DNA of 41,843 bases from a virus. The notes beneath the pieces are model-generated. The model made no database searches. It was not told where the DNA came from and worked only from the letters and a program-made list of their open reading frames with translations. Position 1 is the stretch's first letter; the number at the start of each line of letters is the position of its first letter. The translations under genes and the position numbers were made by a program. The DNA is taken from the IMG/VR virus record IMGVR_UViG_3300027896_000089, positions 1-41,843 of that record; one strand, given 5' to 3'. Positions 7,300-15,630 of the stretch are shown piece by piece.

Positions 7300-7689
7300 A
7301 TGAACCCTAGACAACTCAGATTTGTAGAAGAATATCTAGTCGACTTGAATGCAACTCAAGCAGCGATTAGGGCTGGGTATTCTGCCAGAACTGCGGCAGT
7401 CATTGGTAATGAAATCCTTAAAAAACCTTATATTCAATCCGCTATCCAAATAGCACAGCTGGCAAGGTCTGAACGCACACAGATTACCGTAGATAAAGTG
7501 CTTGAGGACATTGAACTCATTAAGCTAAATGCTATGCAACAGGAAGATAACGGCAAGATGATTAACCATGCCGGTGCGCTTAAGGCTTGCGAGTTACAAG
7601 GTAAGCATTTGAAGATGTTTGTGGATAAGGTTGAGCATTCAGGAGGCCAGACTTTGCACGTCATTACAGGTGTCAATGCAGCCGATTAG
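7300..7689 (+). CDS. terS: Terminase small subunit
   Basis: This 129-residue protein starts with the terminase_2 signature (RQLRFVEEYLVDLNATQAAI, RAGYSARTAAVIGNEILKKP), a helix-turn-helix for recognising the packaging site. A helical oligomerisation region follows. It overlaps the large subunit gene by 14 bases. It selects viral DNA and hands it to TerL. Length and motifs are complete. Confidence 0.93.
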   Translation: MNPRQLRFVEEYLVDLNATQAAIRAGYSARTAAVIGNEILKKPYIQSAIQIAQLARSERTQITVDKVLEDIELIKLNAMQQEDNGKMINHAGALKACELQGKHLKMFVDKVEHSGGQTLHVITGVNAAD

Positions 7690-8998
7690 ACTGAACTATT
7701 ACCCTAGAGACTGGCAACGAGAGTGTCATGCTAACCGTAAGCGATTTACGGTATTAGCGTTACATAGACGAGCCGGTAAGACGGAATTAGCTATCATGGA
7801 GCTGCTAGACGCTGCTATGCGCTTTGATAAAGAGATGGGTCAGTTCTTTTATGTGGCTCCGTTCTTAAAGCAAGCCAAAGCAATCGCCTGGTCAAGACTT
7901 AAGCAGAAGGTTGCACCCTTAGTGCCTCACGGTGCTGTCATTATTAATGAATCAGAGCTATCCGTTCAGATCGTTGCTAACAACTGTCTCATTCGTATTT
8001 TTGGTGGTGATAATCCTGATGCGATGCGTGGAGTTCGACTAGATGGCATTGTCATCGATGAAGTAGCGCAGATTAAGCCTGAAGTTTGGCAGGACATTAT
8101 TCAGCCCGCACTATCAGATAGACTAGGCTGGAGTTTGTTTATAGGTACGCCAAGTGGGATTAACCTTTTCAGTGAATTGTATTTTAGAGCCGATAGTTAT
8201 GAGGATTGGTACTCTGCTAAATATACGGTTTACGACACTCATTCACTCGATGAAGCTGAGGTTGAAAGGCTGCGTCGAGATATGGCAGAGACTTCATTTG
8301 CAAGAGAGTATCTATGTGATTTTAGCGCTGCCGGTGACGATCAACTCATGTCGCTATCAGATGTTGAGGCTGGAGCAACTCGCACTATTCCTGATAGAGA
8401 TATTATGTATGCGCCTAAGATACTAGGCGTGGACCCTGCCCGTTTTGGTGATGACCGGTCCGTCATCTTTATGCGCCAAGGTTTAGCGACTCACAAGCCC
8501 ATTATCTTGCGTGGTATAGATAACATGGCCTTGGCTCAACGGGTGGCCTCCGAAATCATGGAACATAAACCTGATGCGGTGTTCATTGATGCCGGTGCGG
8601 GTTCTGGGGTGATTGATAGATTAAGACAGCTTGGCCATGAGGTCACAGAGGTAGCATTTGCCGGTAAACCGACTGATGGTCGCTATCTTAATAAGCGTGC
8701 TGAAATCTGGTGCGAGTTAAGAGACTGGTTGACAGGTGGTGGTTGCATTCCAAATGACCAAGGGCTTAAGCAAGACTTAGCATCACCGACTTACTTCTAT
8801 AACTCTGCTGGCAAGATTCAATTAGAGTCTAAAGATGAGATAAAAAAGCGCGGATTGCCATCACCGGATATTGGTGATGCCTTGGCCTTAACCTTCTCAT
8901 TCCCTGTTATCCCCAAATCATCCTCCCATCATTCTTCTAACAGACCGCGCACGGACGCTATGCGTGGACACGATCCTTTTGCGAGTAGAACTCAATGA
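7676..8998 (+). CDS. terL: Terminase large subunit
   Basis: The 440-residue packaging motor has Walker A HRRAGKT (residues 30-36), a Walker B GIVIDEVAQI near residue 125, and the C-terminal RNase H-like nuclease acidic motifs LGVDPARFGDD, VFIDAGAGSG and DIGDALAL. The start at ATG 7676 (MQPIRLNYYPRDWQ) is preferred because homologues begin close to the YxPRxWQ element. It works with TerS and the portal to translocate and cut DNA. Confidence 0.95.
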   Translation: MQPIRLNYYPRDWQRECHANRKRFTVLALHRRAGKTELAIMELLDAAMRFDKEMGQFFYVAPFLKQAKAIAWSRLKQKVAPLVPHGAVIINESELSVQIVANNCLIRIFGGDNPDAMRGVRLDGIVIDEVAQIKPEVWQDIIQPALSDRLGWSLFIGTPSGINLFSELYFRADSYEDWYSAKYTVYDTHSLDEAEVERLRRDMAETSFAREYLCDFSAAGDDQLMSLSDVEAGATRTIPDRDIMYAPKILGVDPARFGDDRSVIFMRQGLATHKPIILRGIDNMALAQRVASEIMEHKPDAVFIDAGAGSGVIDRLRQLGHEVTEVAFAGKPTDGRYLNKRAEIWCELRDWLTGGGCIPNDQGLKQDLASPTYFYNSAGKIQLESKDEIKKRGLPSPDIGDALALTFSFPVIPKSSSHHSSNRPRTDAMRGHDPFASRTQ

Positions 8999-9357
8999 TT
9001 AAATGGCTCAGAGCGTCACACTGTGCAGTACCTAATTCTTATCCCTGCCTCATGATGCTGGATTCAGGTGAATCAATCATGGGTATGTATGAAGGACACA
9101 TGAACGTCATCGCCTGGACGGTGGTCAATCTACCTGAGTGGATGCTGATAAAGAGAGGACCAGGCACTGGTAAGGTTTGTGGTGAGAATCATCCTAAGAC
9201 GACTCTATCTGATGATGACTGTGCAACAATCAGAGCGGCTTATGATACCGGCTCCTTATCATATCAAATGCTGGCCGATAAGTTCGACTGCTCAAAGTCT
9301 ACTATCAGAGACATCATCAAAGAGCGTACTCGCTTTAGTGATCGTTTGCGTAAGTAA
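8995..9357 (+). CDS. Hypothetical protein with C-terminal HTH
   Basis: This 120-residue protein overlaps the terL stop (ATGA). The first half is beta-rich (NVIAWTVVNLPEWMLIK). Residues about 75-112 (DDDCATIRAAYDTGSLSYQM, LADKFDCSKSTIRDIIKERT) form a resolvase-like helix-turn-helix. It might regulate late genes or bind DNA during packaging. No named family is recognised. Confidence 0.6.
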   Translation: MIKWLRASHCAVPNSYPCLMMLDSGESIMGMYEGHMNVIAWTVVNLPEWMLIKRGPGTGKVCGENHPKTTLSDDDCATIRAAYDTGSLSYQMLADKFDCSKSTIRDIIKERTRFSDRLRK

Positions 9358-9391
9358 GCCGTGCGGATGATAGCCGATTGAGCCGTTAGAC

Positions 9392-9414
9392 TCTCACTAA
9401 CTTTAAAAGTGAGA
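9392..9414. other. Hairpin before the portal block
   Basis: TCTCAC (9392-9397) and GTGAGA (9409-9414) can form a six-base stem with an 11-base loop just ahead of the gene at 9421. No T run follows, so it is more likely an RNA-stability or attenuator element than a terminator. Confidence 0.3.
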
Positions 9415-9420
9415 TTGATT

Positions 9421-9636
9421 ATGTGTTCATCACCGCCAAAAACCCCTGCTCCACCACCACCTCCACCACCCCCTCAATTAGCCCATGCGCCTGATGTAAA
9501 GGCAGTGGTCGCTGATGTGGGTACACAGAATGTCGCACAAGGCGGAGGCGGAGTTACGACCACTCTATTAACCGGTGGCCAAGGTGATCCTATCGCTGCG
9601 GGTACTCTTGCTAAGAAGACTCTGTTAGGCGCTTAG
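9421..9636 (+). CDS. Small proline-rich virion-module protein
   Basis: This 71-residue protein begins MCSSPPKTPAPPPPPPPP, then has a Gly/Thr-rich part (GGGGVTTTLLTGGQGD). The ATG at 9421 is preferred to a GTG four codons earlier. Cys2 is too close to the start for a standard lipobox with a signal peptide. Similar short Cys/Pro-rich proteins are encoded just before the portal gene in many podoviruses. Their function is not established. Confidence 0.65.
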   Translation: MCSSPPKTPAPPPPPPPPQLAHAPDVKAVVADVGTQNVAQGGGGVTTTLLTGGQGDPIAAGTLAKKTLLGA

Positions 9637-9637
9637 A

Positions 9638-11305
9638 GTGTCAGAAGAAATCAAGCTACTTAATAGACGATGGTCTGCTCTGAAGATGGAGCGGTCCACT
9701 TGGCTACAGCATTGGTCAGATGTGAGTCGCAACTTACTGCCGGTCAATGGTCGCTATTTCATCTCAGATCGCAACAAGGGCTTTAAACGTCACAATGTTA
9801 TTTATGACTCTACCGGCACGAAAGCTCTCAGAGTTTTAGCGGCCGGCATGATGTCCGGCATGACGTCACCATCACGGCCTTGGTTCAGACTATCAATTAC
9901 TGATACTGACTTGATGGACAGTCAGCCGGTTAAGGTTTGGCTCAATTCGGTATCCGATCAGGTCAGTGATGTACTAGCCAAGTCTAACTGTTACCGCGTC
10001 CTTCACTCTATGTATGAAGAACTCGGTGCGTTTGGTACGGCATCGGCTCTGATTGCTGAAGACTTCAATAATGTTATCCATCTTCATCCGTTTACTATCG
10101 GTGAGTACGCTATCACGACAGACTGGAAGGGTGACGTTAATACCTTATACCGTGAGTTTGATAAGACGGTTGCCGAGATCGTCGGTGAATTTGGCTTAGA
10201 GAATTGCTCAAGTGTCGTTAAGTCTGCTTATCAGCGTGGCAACCTCGATCAGTGGGTGACTTTGATTCATGCTATCGAGCCAAGAGCAGATAGAGATCAG
10301 TCTAAGAAAGACAATCTCAATATGCCTTGGAAGTCTGTGTACTTCGAACGTAATGCCGGTGACAAGAAGGTCTTGCGTGAGTCTGGCTATCAAACATTTC
10401 CTTGTGTAGCACCTCGCTGGACTACCGTTTCGGGCGATATTTATGGTGTTTCACCTGGCATGGAAGCACTAGGCGATATTAAGCAGTTACAAGCACAACA
10501 GTTTCGTAAGTCTCAAGCTATCGACTATCAAGCCAATCCGCCTATTCAAGTGCCATCGAGCATGAAGAATAGAGAGATTGAGTTATTCCCTGGTGGTATC
10601 TCTTATTATGATGCCTCCTCTGGTACTCAAGGGGTTAAGACAGCCTTCGAGGTCAATCTTAATCTGCAAACCTTGCTCATGGATATTCAAGACGTCCGTA
10701 CCCGTATCAATGGGGCGTTCTTCTCTGACATCTTTATGGCCATCACTCAGCAAGATACGCGCATGACGGCTACCGAAGTCGCTGCGCGTAATGAAGAGAA
10801 GATGTTAATGCTCGGTCCAGTGGTTGAGCGGCTGAATAATGAACTACTTGATCCACTAATAGAAACAGTCTTTGAACGCCTCTTGACTGCCAACATGTTA
10901 CCACCACCGCCAGAGGAGTTAGCCGGTCATGATCTTAATATTGAATATGTCTCCATGCTGGCACAGGCTCAAAAGGCTGTTGCCGTCAACGGTATTGATC
11001 GCTTTGTCTCATCAATGGGTCAGATTGCAACTCTGCGGCCTGATGTTTTGGACAAGTTTAACCCCGATCATTGGGTAGATGCTTACTCCGATAAGCTCGG
11101 TATTGATCCCGAACTGATTATCAGTGGCGAGCAAGTGGCTTTGGTGCGTCAACAACGAGCAGAAGCGCAAGCTCAACAACAAAAACAGGCGATGCTCATG
11201 CAGGCCAGTGAAGCAGTAAAGAATCTTGGACAAACTTCAACTCAACCAGGCACAGCATCGGGTGATGTCATGGCCGCAATGAAAGGACAACAACAAAATG
11301 CCTAG
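9638..11305 (+). CDS. Portal (head-tail connector, T7 gp8-like)
   Basis: This 555-residue protein has the hallmarks of podoviral head-tail connectors: an N-terminal ERSTWLQHWSDVSRNLLPV, YDSTGTKALRVLAAGMMSGM with SPSRPWFRL, the APRWTTVSGDIYGVSPGMEA segment and a C-terminal TATEVAARNEEKMLMLGP helix, ending in a Gln-rich tail. It forms the dodecameric DNA gate at the capsid vertex. Start is a GTG one base after the previous stop. Confidence 0.95.
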   Translation: MSEEIKLLNRRWSALKMERSTWLQHWSDVSRNLLPVNGRYFISDRNKGFKRHNVIYDSTGTKALRVLAAGMMSGMTSPSRPWFRLSITDTDLMDSQPVKVWLNSVSDQVSDVLAKSNCYRVLHSMYEELGAFGTASALIAEDFNNVIHLHPFTIGEYAITTDWKGDVNTLYREFDKTVAEIVGEFGLENCSSVVKSAYQRGNLDQWVTLIHAIEPRADRDQSKKDNLNMPWKSVYFERNAGDKKVLRESGYQTFPCVAPRWTTVSGDIYGVSPGMEALGDIKQLQAQQFRKSQAIDYQANPPIQVPSSMKNREIELFPGGISYYDASSGTQGVKTAFEVNLNLQTLLMDIQDVRTRINGAFFSDIFMAITQQDTRMTATEVAARNEEKMLMLGPVVERLNNELLDPLIETVFERLLTANMLPPPPEELAGHDLNIEYVSMLAQAQKAVAVNGIDRFVSSMGQIATLRPDVLDKFNPDHWVDAYSDKLGIDPELIISGEQVALVRQQRAEAQAQQQKQAMLMQASEAVKNLGQTSTQPGTASGDVMAAMKGQQQNA

Positions 11306-11591
11306 ACAACTATTTGCCACTACCGGTTATACGGTTGGCGCTAAAGAATACACCGAGCTTGAAGGTGTGCCGGTAACAGCTGCTGATGCAACGGCACTGC
11401 CCAGCGGTCCCTGTACTGGCATTTATGTGACTGCACTAGGTAACGTAGCGGGTACATTAGCTTCAGGTGGTACGTTTGTACTGACGGGTTTAGTAGCAGG
11501 CCAGATCGTTAAGATCAATGCCTCTATTATCGCAGCTACTTCAACAACGGCAACCGGCATCTTCGCTTTATATCCCGCAGGTAACTTGTAA
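11298..11591 (+). CDS. Small beta-rich structural protein A
   Basis: This 97-residue Thr/Ala/Gly-rich protein (TALPSGPCTGIYVTALGNVA, VKINASIIAATSTTATGIFA) looks like an all-beta head or decoration protein. It overlaps the portal gene by eight bases and shares a general pattern with the next protein (DATALPSG versus DSTDLPNG; TTATGIFALY versus TTATLINALY). Probably a virion protein of the head-tail interface; the exact role is unknown. Confidence 0.65.
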   Translation: MPRQLFATTGYTVGAKEYTELEGVPVTAADATALPSGPCTGIYVTALGNVAGTLASGGTFVLTGLVAGQIVKINASIIAATSTTATGIFALYPAGNL

Positions 11592-11869
11592 TGGCTCAAT
11601 ATCCTAATACGCTGGCGTCATCCAATGATATGTACACCAGTTATGCGGATGCTTATGCGGTCACTCCGAATGACTCAACCGATTTACCAAATGGTGTATC
11701 CAGAGCGCTACTGATTTCAGGAGCAGGAACAGTCACGTTACTTATGGCATCGGGTAATCAGATTGTTATTACCGCAACCGCTAACTCAATCGGTTTTGTT
11801 TTGAATCTACGGGTTAAACGAGTTTTAGCAACCGGTACGACTGCAACACTTATCAACGCATTGTATTAA
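11591..11869 (+). CDS. Small beta-rich structural protein B
   Basis: This 92-residue paralogue of the preceding protein aligns through DSTDLPNGVSRALLISGAGT, the GNQIVITATANS segment and the terminal TTATLINALY. It starts on the last base of the preceding stop (TAATG). It is predicted to be a beta-sandwich minor head protein. Tandem duplication of one small gene is the simplest explanation. Confidence 0.65.
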   Translation: MAQYPNTLASSNDMYTSYADAYAVTPNDSTDLPNGVSRALLISGAGTVTLLMASGNQIVITATANSIGFVLNLRVKRVLATGTTATLINALY

Positions 11870-11877
11870 GGATAGCT

Positions 11878-12204
11878 ATGAAACTCATCAGTATGAAGAA
11901 AGAAAGCGACGACATGGGTGAGCCTGCTTACTGCATGTCGGCTAAGTATGGTTACGGCTTGACACTTCATTTAGATGATGACCAGTGCGAGGCGTTAGGT
12001 ATTACGAAAGCATTAAAGGCTGGCACTCAAGTCACTCTTCAAGCGATTGCCATCGTCACCTCTGCAACTGAGTCTTTAGAGCGTGACGGTGATGATAAGG
12101 GTACGGATGTCAGTATCTGTTTGCAGATTACCGATATGGGCTTAACGACCGGTGGCTCACTGAAGAATGCCGCCAAACTCTTATATGGTGCGGATGATAA
12201 GTAA
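11878..12204 (+). CDS. Capsid staple-like protein
   Basis: This 108-residue protein has a KLISMKK start, a beta-rich YGYGLTLHLDDDQCEALGIT core, an acidic SLERDGDDKGTDVSICLQIT segment and a C-terminal helix. This is the pattern of small capsid staple/stabilising proteins next to the scaffold gene in BPP-1-like podoviruses. It would reinforce the procapsid or mature head. Assignment rests on context and general similarity. Confidence 0.6.
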   Translation: MKLISMKKESDDMGEPAYCMSAKYGYGLTLHLDDDQCEALGITKALKAGTQVTLQAIAIVTSATESLERDGDDKGTDVSICLQITDMGLTTGGSLKNAAKLLYGADDK

Positions 12205-12517
12205 TCCTGAAGGTTACTCTGATGACGACGCGAGAGCTGCAACACAACAACTGCGCAAGATTCAAGCGGTGGTTGAAGCGCAGGACTTTACCGCTATCGC
12301 CATGCTGCCAGAAGGTAGAAGACTACTAAGACGGCTAATGAGCGAATGTGGCGTCTTTCAAACCAGCTTTACCGGTGAGGGCTTAACAGCTGCACATAAA
12401 GAAGGTAAGCGGGTTATAGGATTATGGGTACTGGAGCAATTTAATAACTGCCCAGATTTATACATACAATTACTTACGGAACAAACTAATGACCGAAGAA
12501 ATAGCATCGACGACTGA
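12194..12517 (+). CDS. Bbp19-like phage protein
   Basis: This 107-residue protein starts at ATG 12194 (MISNPEGYSDDDARAA). It contains the Bbp19 domain pattern LPEGRRLLRRLMSECGVFQT, SFTGEGLTAAHKEGKRVIGL. Bbp19 was named in Bordetella phage BPP-1 and occurs in the same position, before the scaffold gene. It overlaps the scaffold gene by 29 bases. A head-morphogenesis role is likely. Confidence 0.8.
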   Translation: MISNPEGYSDDDARAATQQLRKIQAVVEAQDFTAIAMLPEGRRLLRRLMSECGVFQTSFTGEGLTAAHKEGKRVIGLWVLEQFNNCPDLYIQLLTEQTNDRRNSIDD

Positions 12518-13052
12518 AGAAGTTGCGACTGATGTTGTCATTGAACCGACTACAGAAACCACTTTATTGTCAGCAGAAGCAACAGACGCTCCTGCCGAGA
12601 TAGAGTACACCGACTTCACATATCCCGAAGGTACAGTGGTTGACGAAACTATCCAAGACGCCTTTAAAAAAGCGGCCAAGGAAGCGGGTCTAACCCAAGC
12701 GCAAGCGCAACACCTAACGGATATGGGGGGCTTGATGAGAGCTAAAGTAATGGCCGACCATCAAGCTGCACAAGCACAGGTCTATACCGACTGGGCTGAA
12801 CAGTCACGCTCTGATAAAGAGTTTGGCGGTGCAAAAATGGACGAGAACCTGGCTATCGCAAGCAAAGCGATCAACGCTTTTGCCACGCCTGAACTGAAAG
12901 CTCTACTCGACCAGACGGGTATCGGTAATCATCCTGAGATGATCCGAGCCTTTTATCGAGCAGGCAAAGCAATGTCAGAAGATAACTTAGTACCTGGGGG
13001 TAAAGGCCCAGCCGCTACGTCATCACTGGCTGATCGACTTTATCCACAATAG
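12489..13052 (+). CDS. Scaffold protein
   Basis: The 187-residue acidic protein has a low-complexity N-terminus (TEEIASTTEEVATD), a central FTYPEGTVVDETIQDAFKKA and a long helix (AGLTQAQAQHLTDMGGLMRA). It ends in a basic segment and lies directly before the capsid gene. This is the usual form of podoviral scaffold proteins that guide procapsid assembly and leave before packaging. Confidence 0.85.
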   Translation: MTEEIASTTEEVATDVVIEPTTETTLLSAEATDAPAEIEYTDFTYPEGTVVDETIQDAFKKAAKEAGLTQAQAQHLTDMGGLMRAKVMADHQAAQAQVYTDWAEQSRSDKEFGGAKMDENLAIASKAINAFATPELKALLDQTGIGNHPEMIRAFYRAGKAMSEDNLVPGGKGPAATSSLADRLYPQ

Positions 13053-13062
13053 GAAGTAAATA

Positions 13063-14067
13063 ATGGCAACTTTAGCAACTGGCGCTTTAACATTGGCAGA
13101 TTGGGCCAAGCGTCTTGACCCCGATGGCAAGGTTCCTGCGGTAGCAGAGCTTTTGTCGCAATCTAATGAAATTTTAGAAGATGCGGTTTTCCAAGAAGGC
13201 AACTTGCCGACTGGTCACCGTGTCATCATCCGTACGGGCTTACCGACTGCCTATTGGCGCTCGATCAACCAAGGTATTCCAACCAGCAAATCAACCACTG
13301 CGCAAGTAGATGAGTCGATCGGTATGTTAGAAGCCTACGCTAAGGTCGATAAAGACTTAGCTTTATTAAACGGCAACACCAATGCTTTTAGAATGTCAGA
13401 AGATTCTGCGTTCTTAGAAGCAATGAACCAAGCACAAGCACAAACCTTGTTGTACGGCAACCCTGCCACTGACCCGCGTCAGTATCTAGGTTTAGCTCCA
13501 CGTTATGGCGCTATCTCTGGTGCGGGTAATGCTCAAAACGTCATCGACGCAGGCGGTGTATCAACTAACAATACTTCTATTTACTTAGTGGTTTGGGGTG
13601 ATAACACTGCTTTCTGCACATTCCCTAAAGGTTCTAAAGCTGGTTTGGCTCATGACGATCAAGGTGAATTGGTGGTTTATGACTCTAACTCTAACCCTTA
13701 CCAAGCCTTCCAAACGCATTACCAATGGAAGAATGGTTTAGTTGTTAAAGATTGGCGTTATGTCGTTCGTATTTGTAACATCAACACAGCTAACTTGGTT
13801 GCTGAATCTGCGGCTGCTGACATTATCAAATTGATGTCACGCGCTTTAGATCGTATCCCTAACTTGTCTATGGGCCGTCCTGCTTTCTATATGAACAGAA
13901 CAGTTTACTCAATGTTAAGAATACAAGCGTTGAACAAATCACAAAACGTCTTAGACATTAATTCAGGTCTAAATCAATTTGGTACACCGTCTAGCTGGAA
14001 CACTTTTGAAGGTGTGCCTCTACGTCGTGTTGACCAACTCTTAAACACAGAAGCGAGAGTGGTGTAG
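13063..14067 (+). CDS. Major capsid protein
   Basis: This 334-residue HK97-fold capsid subunit matches the BPP-1-type podoviral capsids: TLADWAKRLDPDGKVPAVAE, NLPTGHRVIIRTGLPTAYWR, the TDPRQYLGLAPRYG loop and a C-terminal NTFEGVPLRRVDQLL. It has a ribosome-binding AGGAAG spaced well before the ATG. It shows the codon bias of a highly expressed gene and lies just after the scaffold gene. Confidence 0.95.
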   Translation: MATLATGALTLADWAKRLDPDGKVPAVAELLSQSNEILEDAVFQEGNLPTGHRVIIRTGLPTAYWRSINQGIPTSKSTTAQVDESIGMLEAYAKVDKDLALLNGNTNAFRMSEDSAFLEAMNQAQAQTLLYGNPATDPRQYLGLAPRYGAISGAGNAQNVIDAGGVSTNNTSIYLVVWGDNTAFCTFPKGSKAGLAHDDQGELVVYDSNSNPYQAFQTHYQWKNGLVVKDWRYVVRICNINTANLVAESAAADIIKLMSRALDRIPNLSMGRPAFYMNRTVYSMLRIQALNKSQNVLDINSGLNQFGTPSSWNTFEGVPLRRVDQLLNTEARVV

Positions 14068-14069
14068 TC

Positions 14070-14543
14070 ATGGCTTATGTAGACAACAACTTATTATTAT
14101 CTGGCTCGATCTCTGCTACGGGGGTTATCTCTGGCCAAGCGATATTCAGCGCCGGCACTTCGGTACTTAGCACGAACACAGTGGACTTAGGTACTGGCCG
14201 TGATATGGGTGAGGGCTGGGATTTATTCGGACGCTTTGAATATACAGTCGCAGCGGTAGGCGGTACATCCATCGAGATGCAAGTAATCTCGGCTGATGAT
14301 GCAGCCTTATCTGTCAACGTTACTGTAATAGGCACTACGGGCGCGATTCCGATCGCTTCTTTAACACTAGGCTCACGTACAGCTTGCGACATCAATCCTC
14401 GTATTGGCTCTAAAGGTCAGCGTTATTTAGGCGCTCGTTATATCTCTGTAGGTACAACTACGGCTGGATCGGTGTTCGGTGACTTCGGTGCTGAAATCCA
14501 AGACGGCCAAAAGTTCTATCCTAGCGGTTTTGCACTTTTATAA
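14070..14543 (+). CDS. Bbp16-like capsid cement protein
   Basis: This 157-residue protein has YVDNNLLLSGSISATGVISG, GTGRDMGEGWDLFGRFEYTV, a central RYLGARYISVG motif and an end (GQKFYPSGFALL) characteristic of the Bbp16 family of capsid cement proteins. These trimers sit on the head surface and stabilise it. The gene starts three bases after the capsid stop. Confidence 0.85.
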   Translation: MAYVDNNLLLSGSISATGVISGQAIFSAGTSVLSTNTVDLGTGRDMGEGWDLFGRFEYTVAAVGGTSIEMQVISADDAALSVNVTVIGTTGAIPIASLTLGSRTACDINPRIGSKGQRYLGARYISVGTTTAGSVFGDFGAEIQDGQKFYPSGFALL

Positions 14544-14552
14544 GGAGGCTTT

Positions 14553-14693
14553 ATGGCACGTTACAAAGTATTGGTACAAAGTTTTATTAATGATGCGTTA
14601 GTCGCAGAGGGTGACATCATCGAGCTTGATGATAAGGCCGAAGTCGCTGACAACTTAGCGTTGATCGTAGAACCTAAAGAACCAAAGAGTTAA
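14553..14693 (+). CDS. Small head-module protein
   Basis: This 46-residue protein follows a strong AAGGAGG Shine-Dalgarno. The sequence (ARYKVLVQSFINDALVAEGD and ELDDKAEVADNLALIVEP) is a small beta-barrel-like acidic protein of a type often found after capsid genes. It is the last gene before a terminator. Its function is unknown. Confidence 0.7.
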   Translation: MARYKVLVQSFINDALVAEGDIIELDDKAEVADNLALIVEPKEPKS

Positions 14694-14701
14694 AGACCAT
14701 G

Positions 14702-14726
14702 CCCCCTGCTAACGTGGGGGGTTTTT
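14702..14726 (+). terminator. Rho-independent terminator after the head operon
   Basis: CCCCC (14702-14706) pairs with GGGGG (14716-14720) around a nine-base loop, followed by GTTTTT. It separates head genes from the lysis/tail genes. Confidence 0.8.
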
Positions 14727-14749
14727 CTAAGCAAAAGAGTCTATCCCTA

Positions 14750-14968
14750 ATGATCGAGATTATTCAATTTACCACAGGCATTATGGATGCGCTTTCAGCT
14801 ATGTTGACTAGCCTATCAACACTTATTCCACAGGTCATAGCGGGTGCTTCTGTACTTGCAGCCTTTATGCCCCCTCCTGATAGTGAGTCAACCTTAGCAA
14901 AGGCTCACGCCGCTATCAACTGGATAGCCTTTAACTTTAAGAACGCCAAGAATAAGGAGGCTGAATGA
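14750..14968 (+). CDS. Holin-like protein
   Basis: This 72-residue protein starts at ATG 14750 (MIEIIQFTTGIMDALSAMLT). It carries one clear hydrophobic segment (LIPQVIAGASVLAAFMPPP), then AKAHAAINWIAFNFKNAKNK with a charged end. It is just upstream of the Rz spanin and overlaps it by four bases, the usual holin position. It would form membrane lesions that trigger lysis. The assignment depends on context and topology. Confidence 0.65.
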   Translation: MIEIIQFTTGIMDALSAMLTSLSTLIPQVIAGASVLAAFMPPPDSESTLAKAHAAINWIAFNFKNAKNKEAE

Positions 14969-15432
14969 TTTATGCCCTACTTATTATTGCCGCCTTTAGT
15001 ACCGGCTTTGGTGTCGCTTACAAAATAGACAGTGCGGCTATTAATGACTTACAGCGATCTATTCAAGTAAGTAATGAACAAGCAGCCAGTACCTTAACCA
15101 GTATTCAAGCACGAGTCACACAAGCTCAGGCGGTCGCTAAAGAGGCAAACACTAACTTGGAATTATCACATGCCCAATCAATTACAACGATCAATGCTTA
15201 TCATGACGCTCTTAAGTCTAAGCGCTTGTACGACACCGGTCGTAAAGACAGTGGTTGCTCCGTGCCAACAGATACAAATACCGGCATCGCTGTTAGCTCA
15301 ACCGACTCTGCCGAACTTTCAGCAGAACTTACAGACTTTCTTCTCGCCCAATCCCTCGCAGCTGACCAAGTAGCTGCGTATGCGCAGGAGTGTTTTAACT
15401 TTATTAATCATACTTGTGGATTGGAACAATGA
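14965..15432 (+). CDS. Rz-like inner membrane spanin
   Basis: The 155-residue protein has an N-terminal transmembrane helix (IYALLIIAAFSTGFGVAY) and a periplasmic coiled coil (DLQRSIQVSNEQAASTLTSI, QARVTQAQAVAKEAN), then two cysteines. This is the topology of an i-spanin. The presence of an Rz1-like lipoprotein inside the gene in another frame strongly supports this. The Rz/Rz1 complex fuses inner and outer membranes in the last step of lysis, which implies a Gram-negative host. Confidence 0.88.
   Translation: MIYALLIIAAFSTGFGVAYKIDSAAINDLQRSIQVSNEQAASTLTSIQARVTQAQAVAKEANTNLELSHAQSITTINAYHDALKSKRLYDTGRKDSGCSVPTDTNTGIAVSSTDSAELSAELTDFLLAQSLAADQVAAYAQECFNFINHTCGLEQ
15170..15373 (+). CDS. Rz1-like outer membrane lipoprotein spanin, nested in Rz
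   Basis: A 67-residue frame lies entirely inside the Rz gene in a different frame. It has a signal peptide with an Arg in the n-region, a hydrophobic core and lipobox LSAC with the acylated Cys at residue 20, followed by a Pro/Gln-rich mature peptide (VAPCQQIQIPASLLAQPTLP). It pairs with Rz as the o-spanin. The start at 15170 is chosen because it supplies the positive charge. Confidence 0.85.
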   Translation: MPNQLQRSMLIMTLLSLSACTTPVVKTVVAPCQQIQIPASLLAQPTLPNFQQNLQTFFSPNPSQLTK

Positions 15433-15629
15433 GTGAAGCGGAGATACTTATGCCAGTAGTCGGAATGTTAATGTCAGTGTTAATCGTAGTCATAGGCTGG
15501 ATGGGGAATAAGCTCCATGAGCGGCTAGGCGAAATAAACGAAACACTCGCCACTATTGATAAAGACTTGCGTCATGAGTTATCAAGACTTGATACTCGTG
15601 TAGCAGTCATCGAAAGCAAGGTTAAATAA
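15429..15629 (+). CDS. Small membrane protein with coiled coil
   Basis: The 66-residue protein starts at ATG 15429, overlapping the Rz stop by four bases. One transmembrane helix (ILMPVVGMLMSVLIVVIGWM) is followed by a heptad-rich helix (HERLGEINETLATIDKDLRH, LSRLDTRVAVIESKV). It could be a second holin, antiholin or lysis regulator. Confidence 0.65.
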   Translation: MSEAEILMPVVGMLMSVLIVVIGWMGNKLHERLGEINETLATIDKDLRHELSRLDTRVAVIESKVK

Positions 15630-15630
15630 C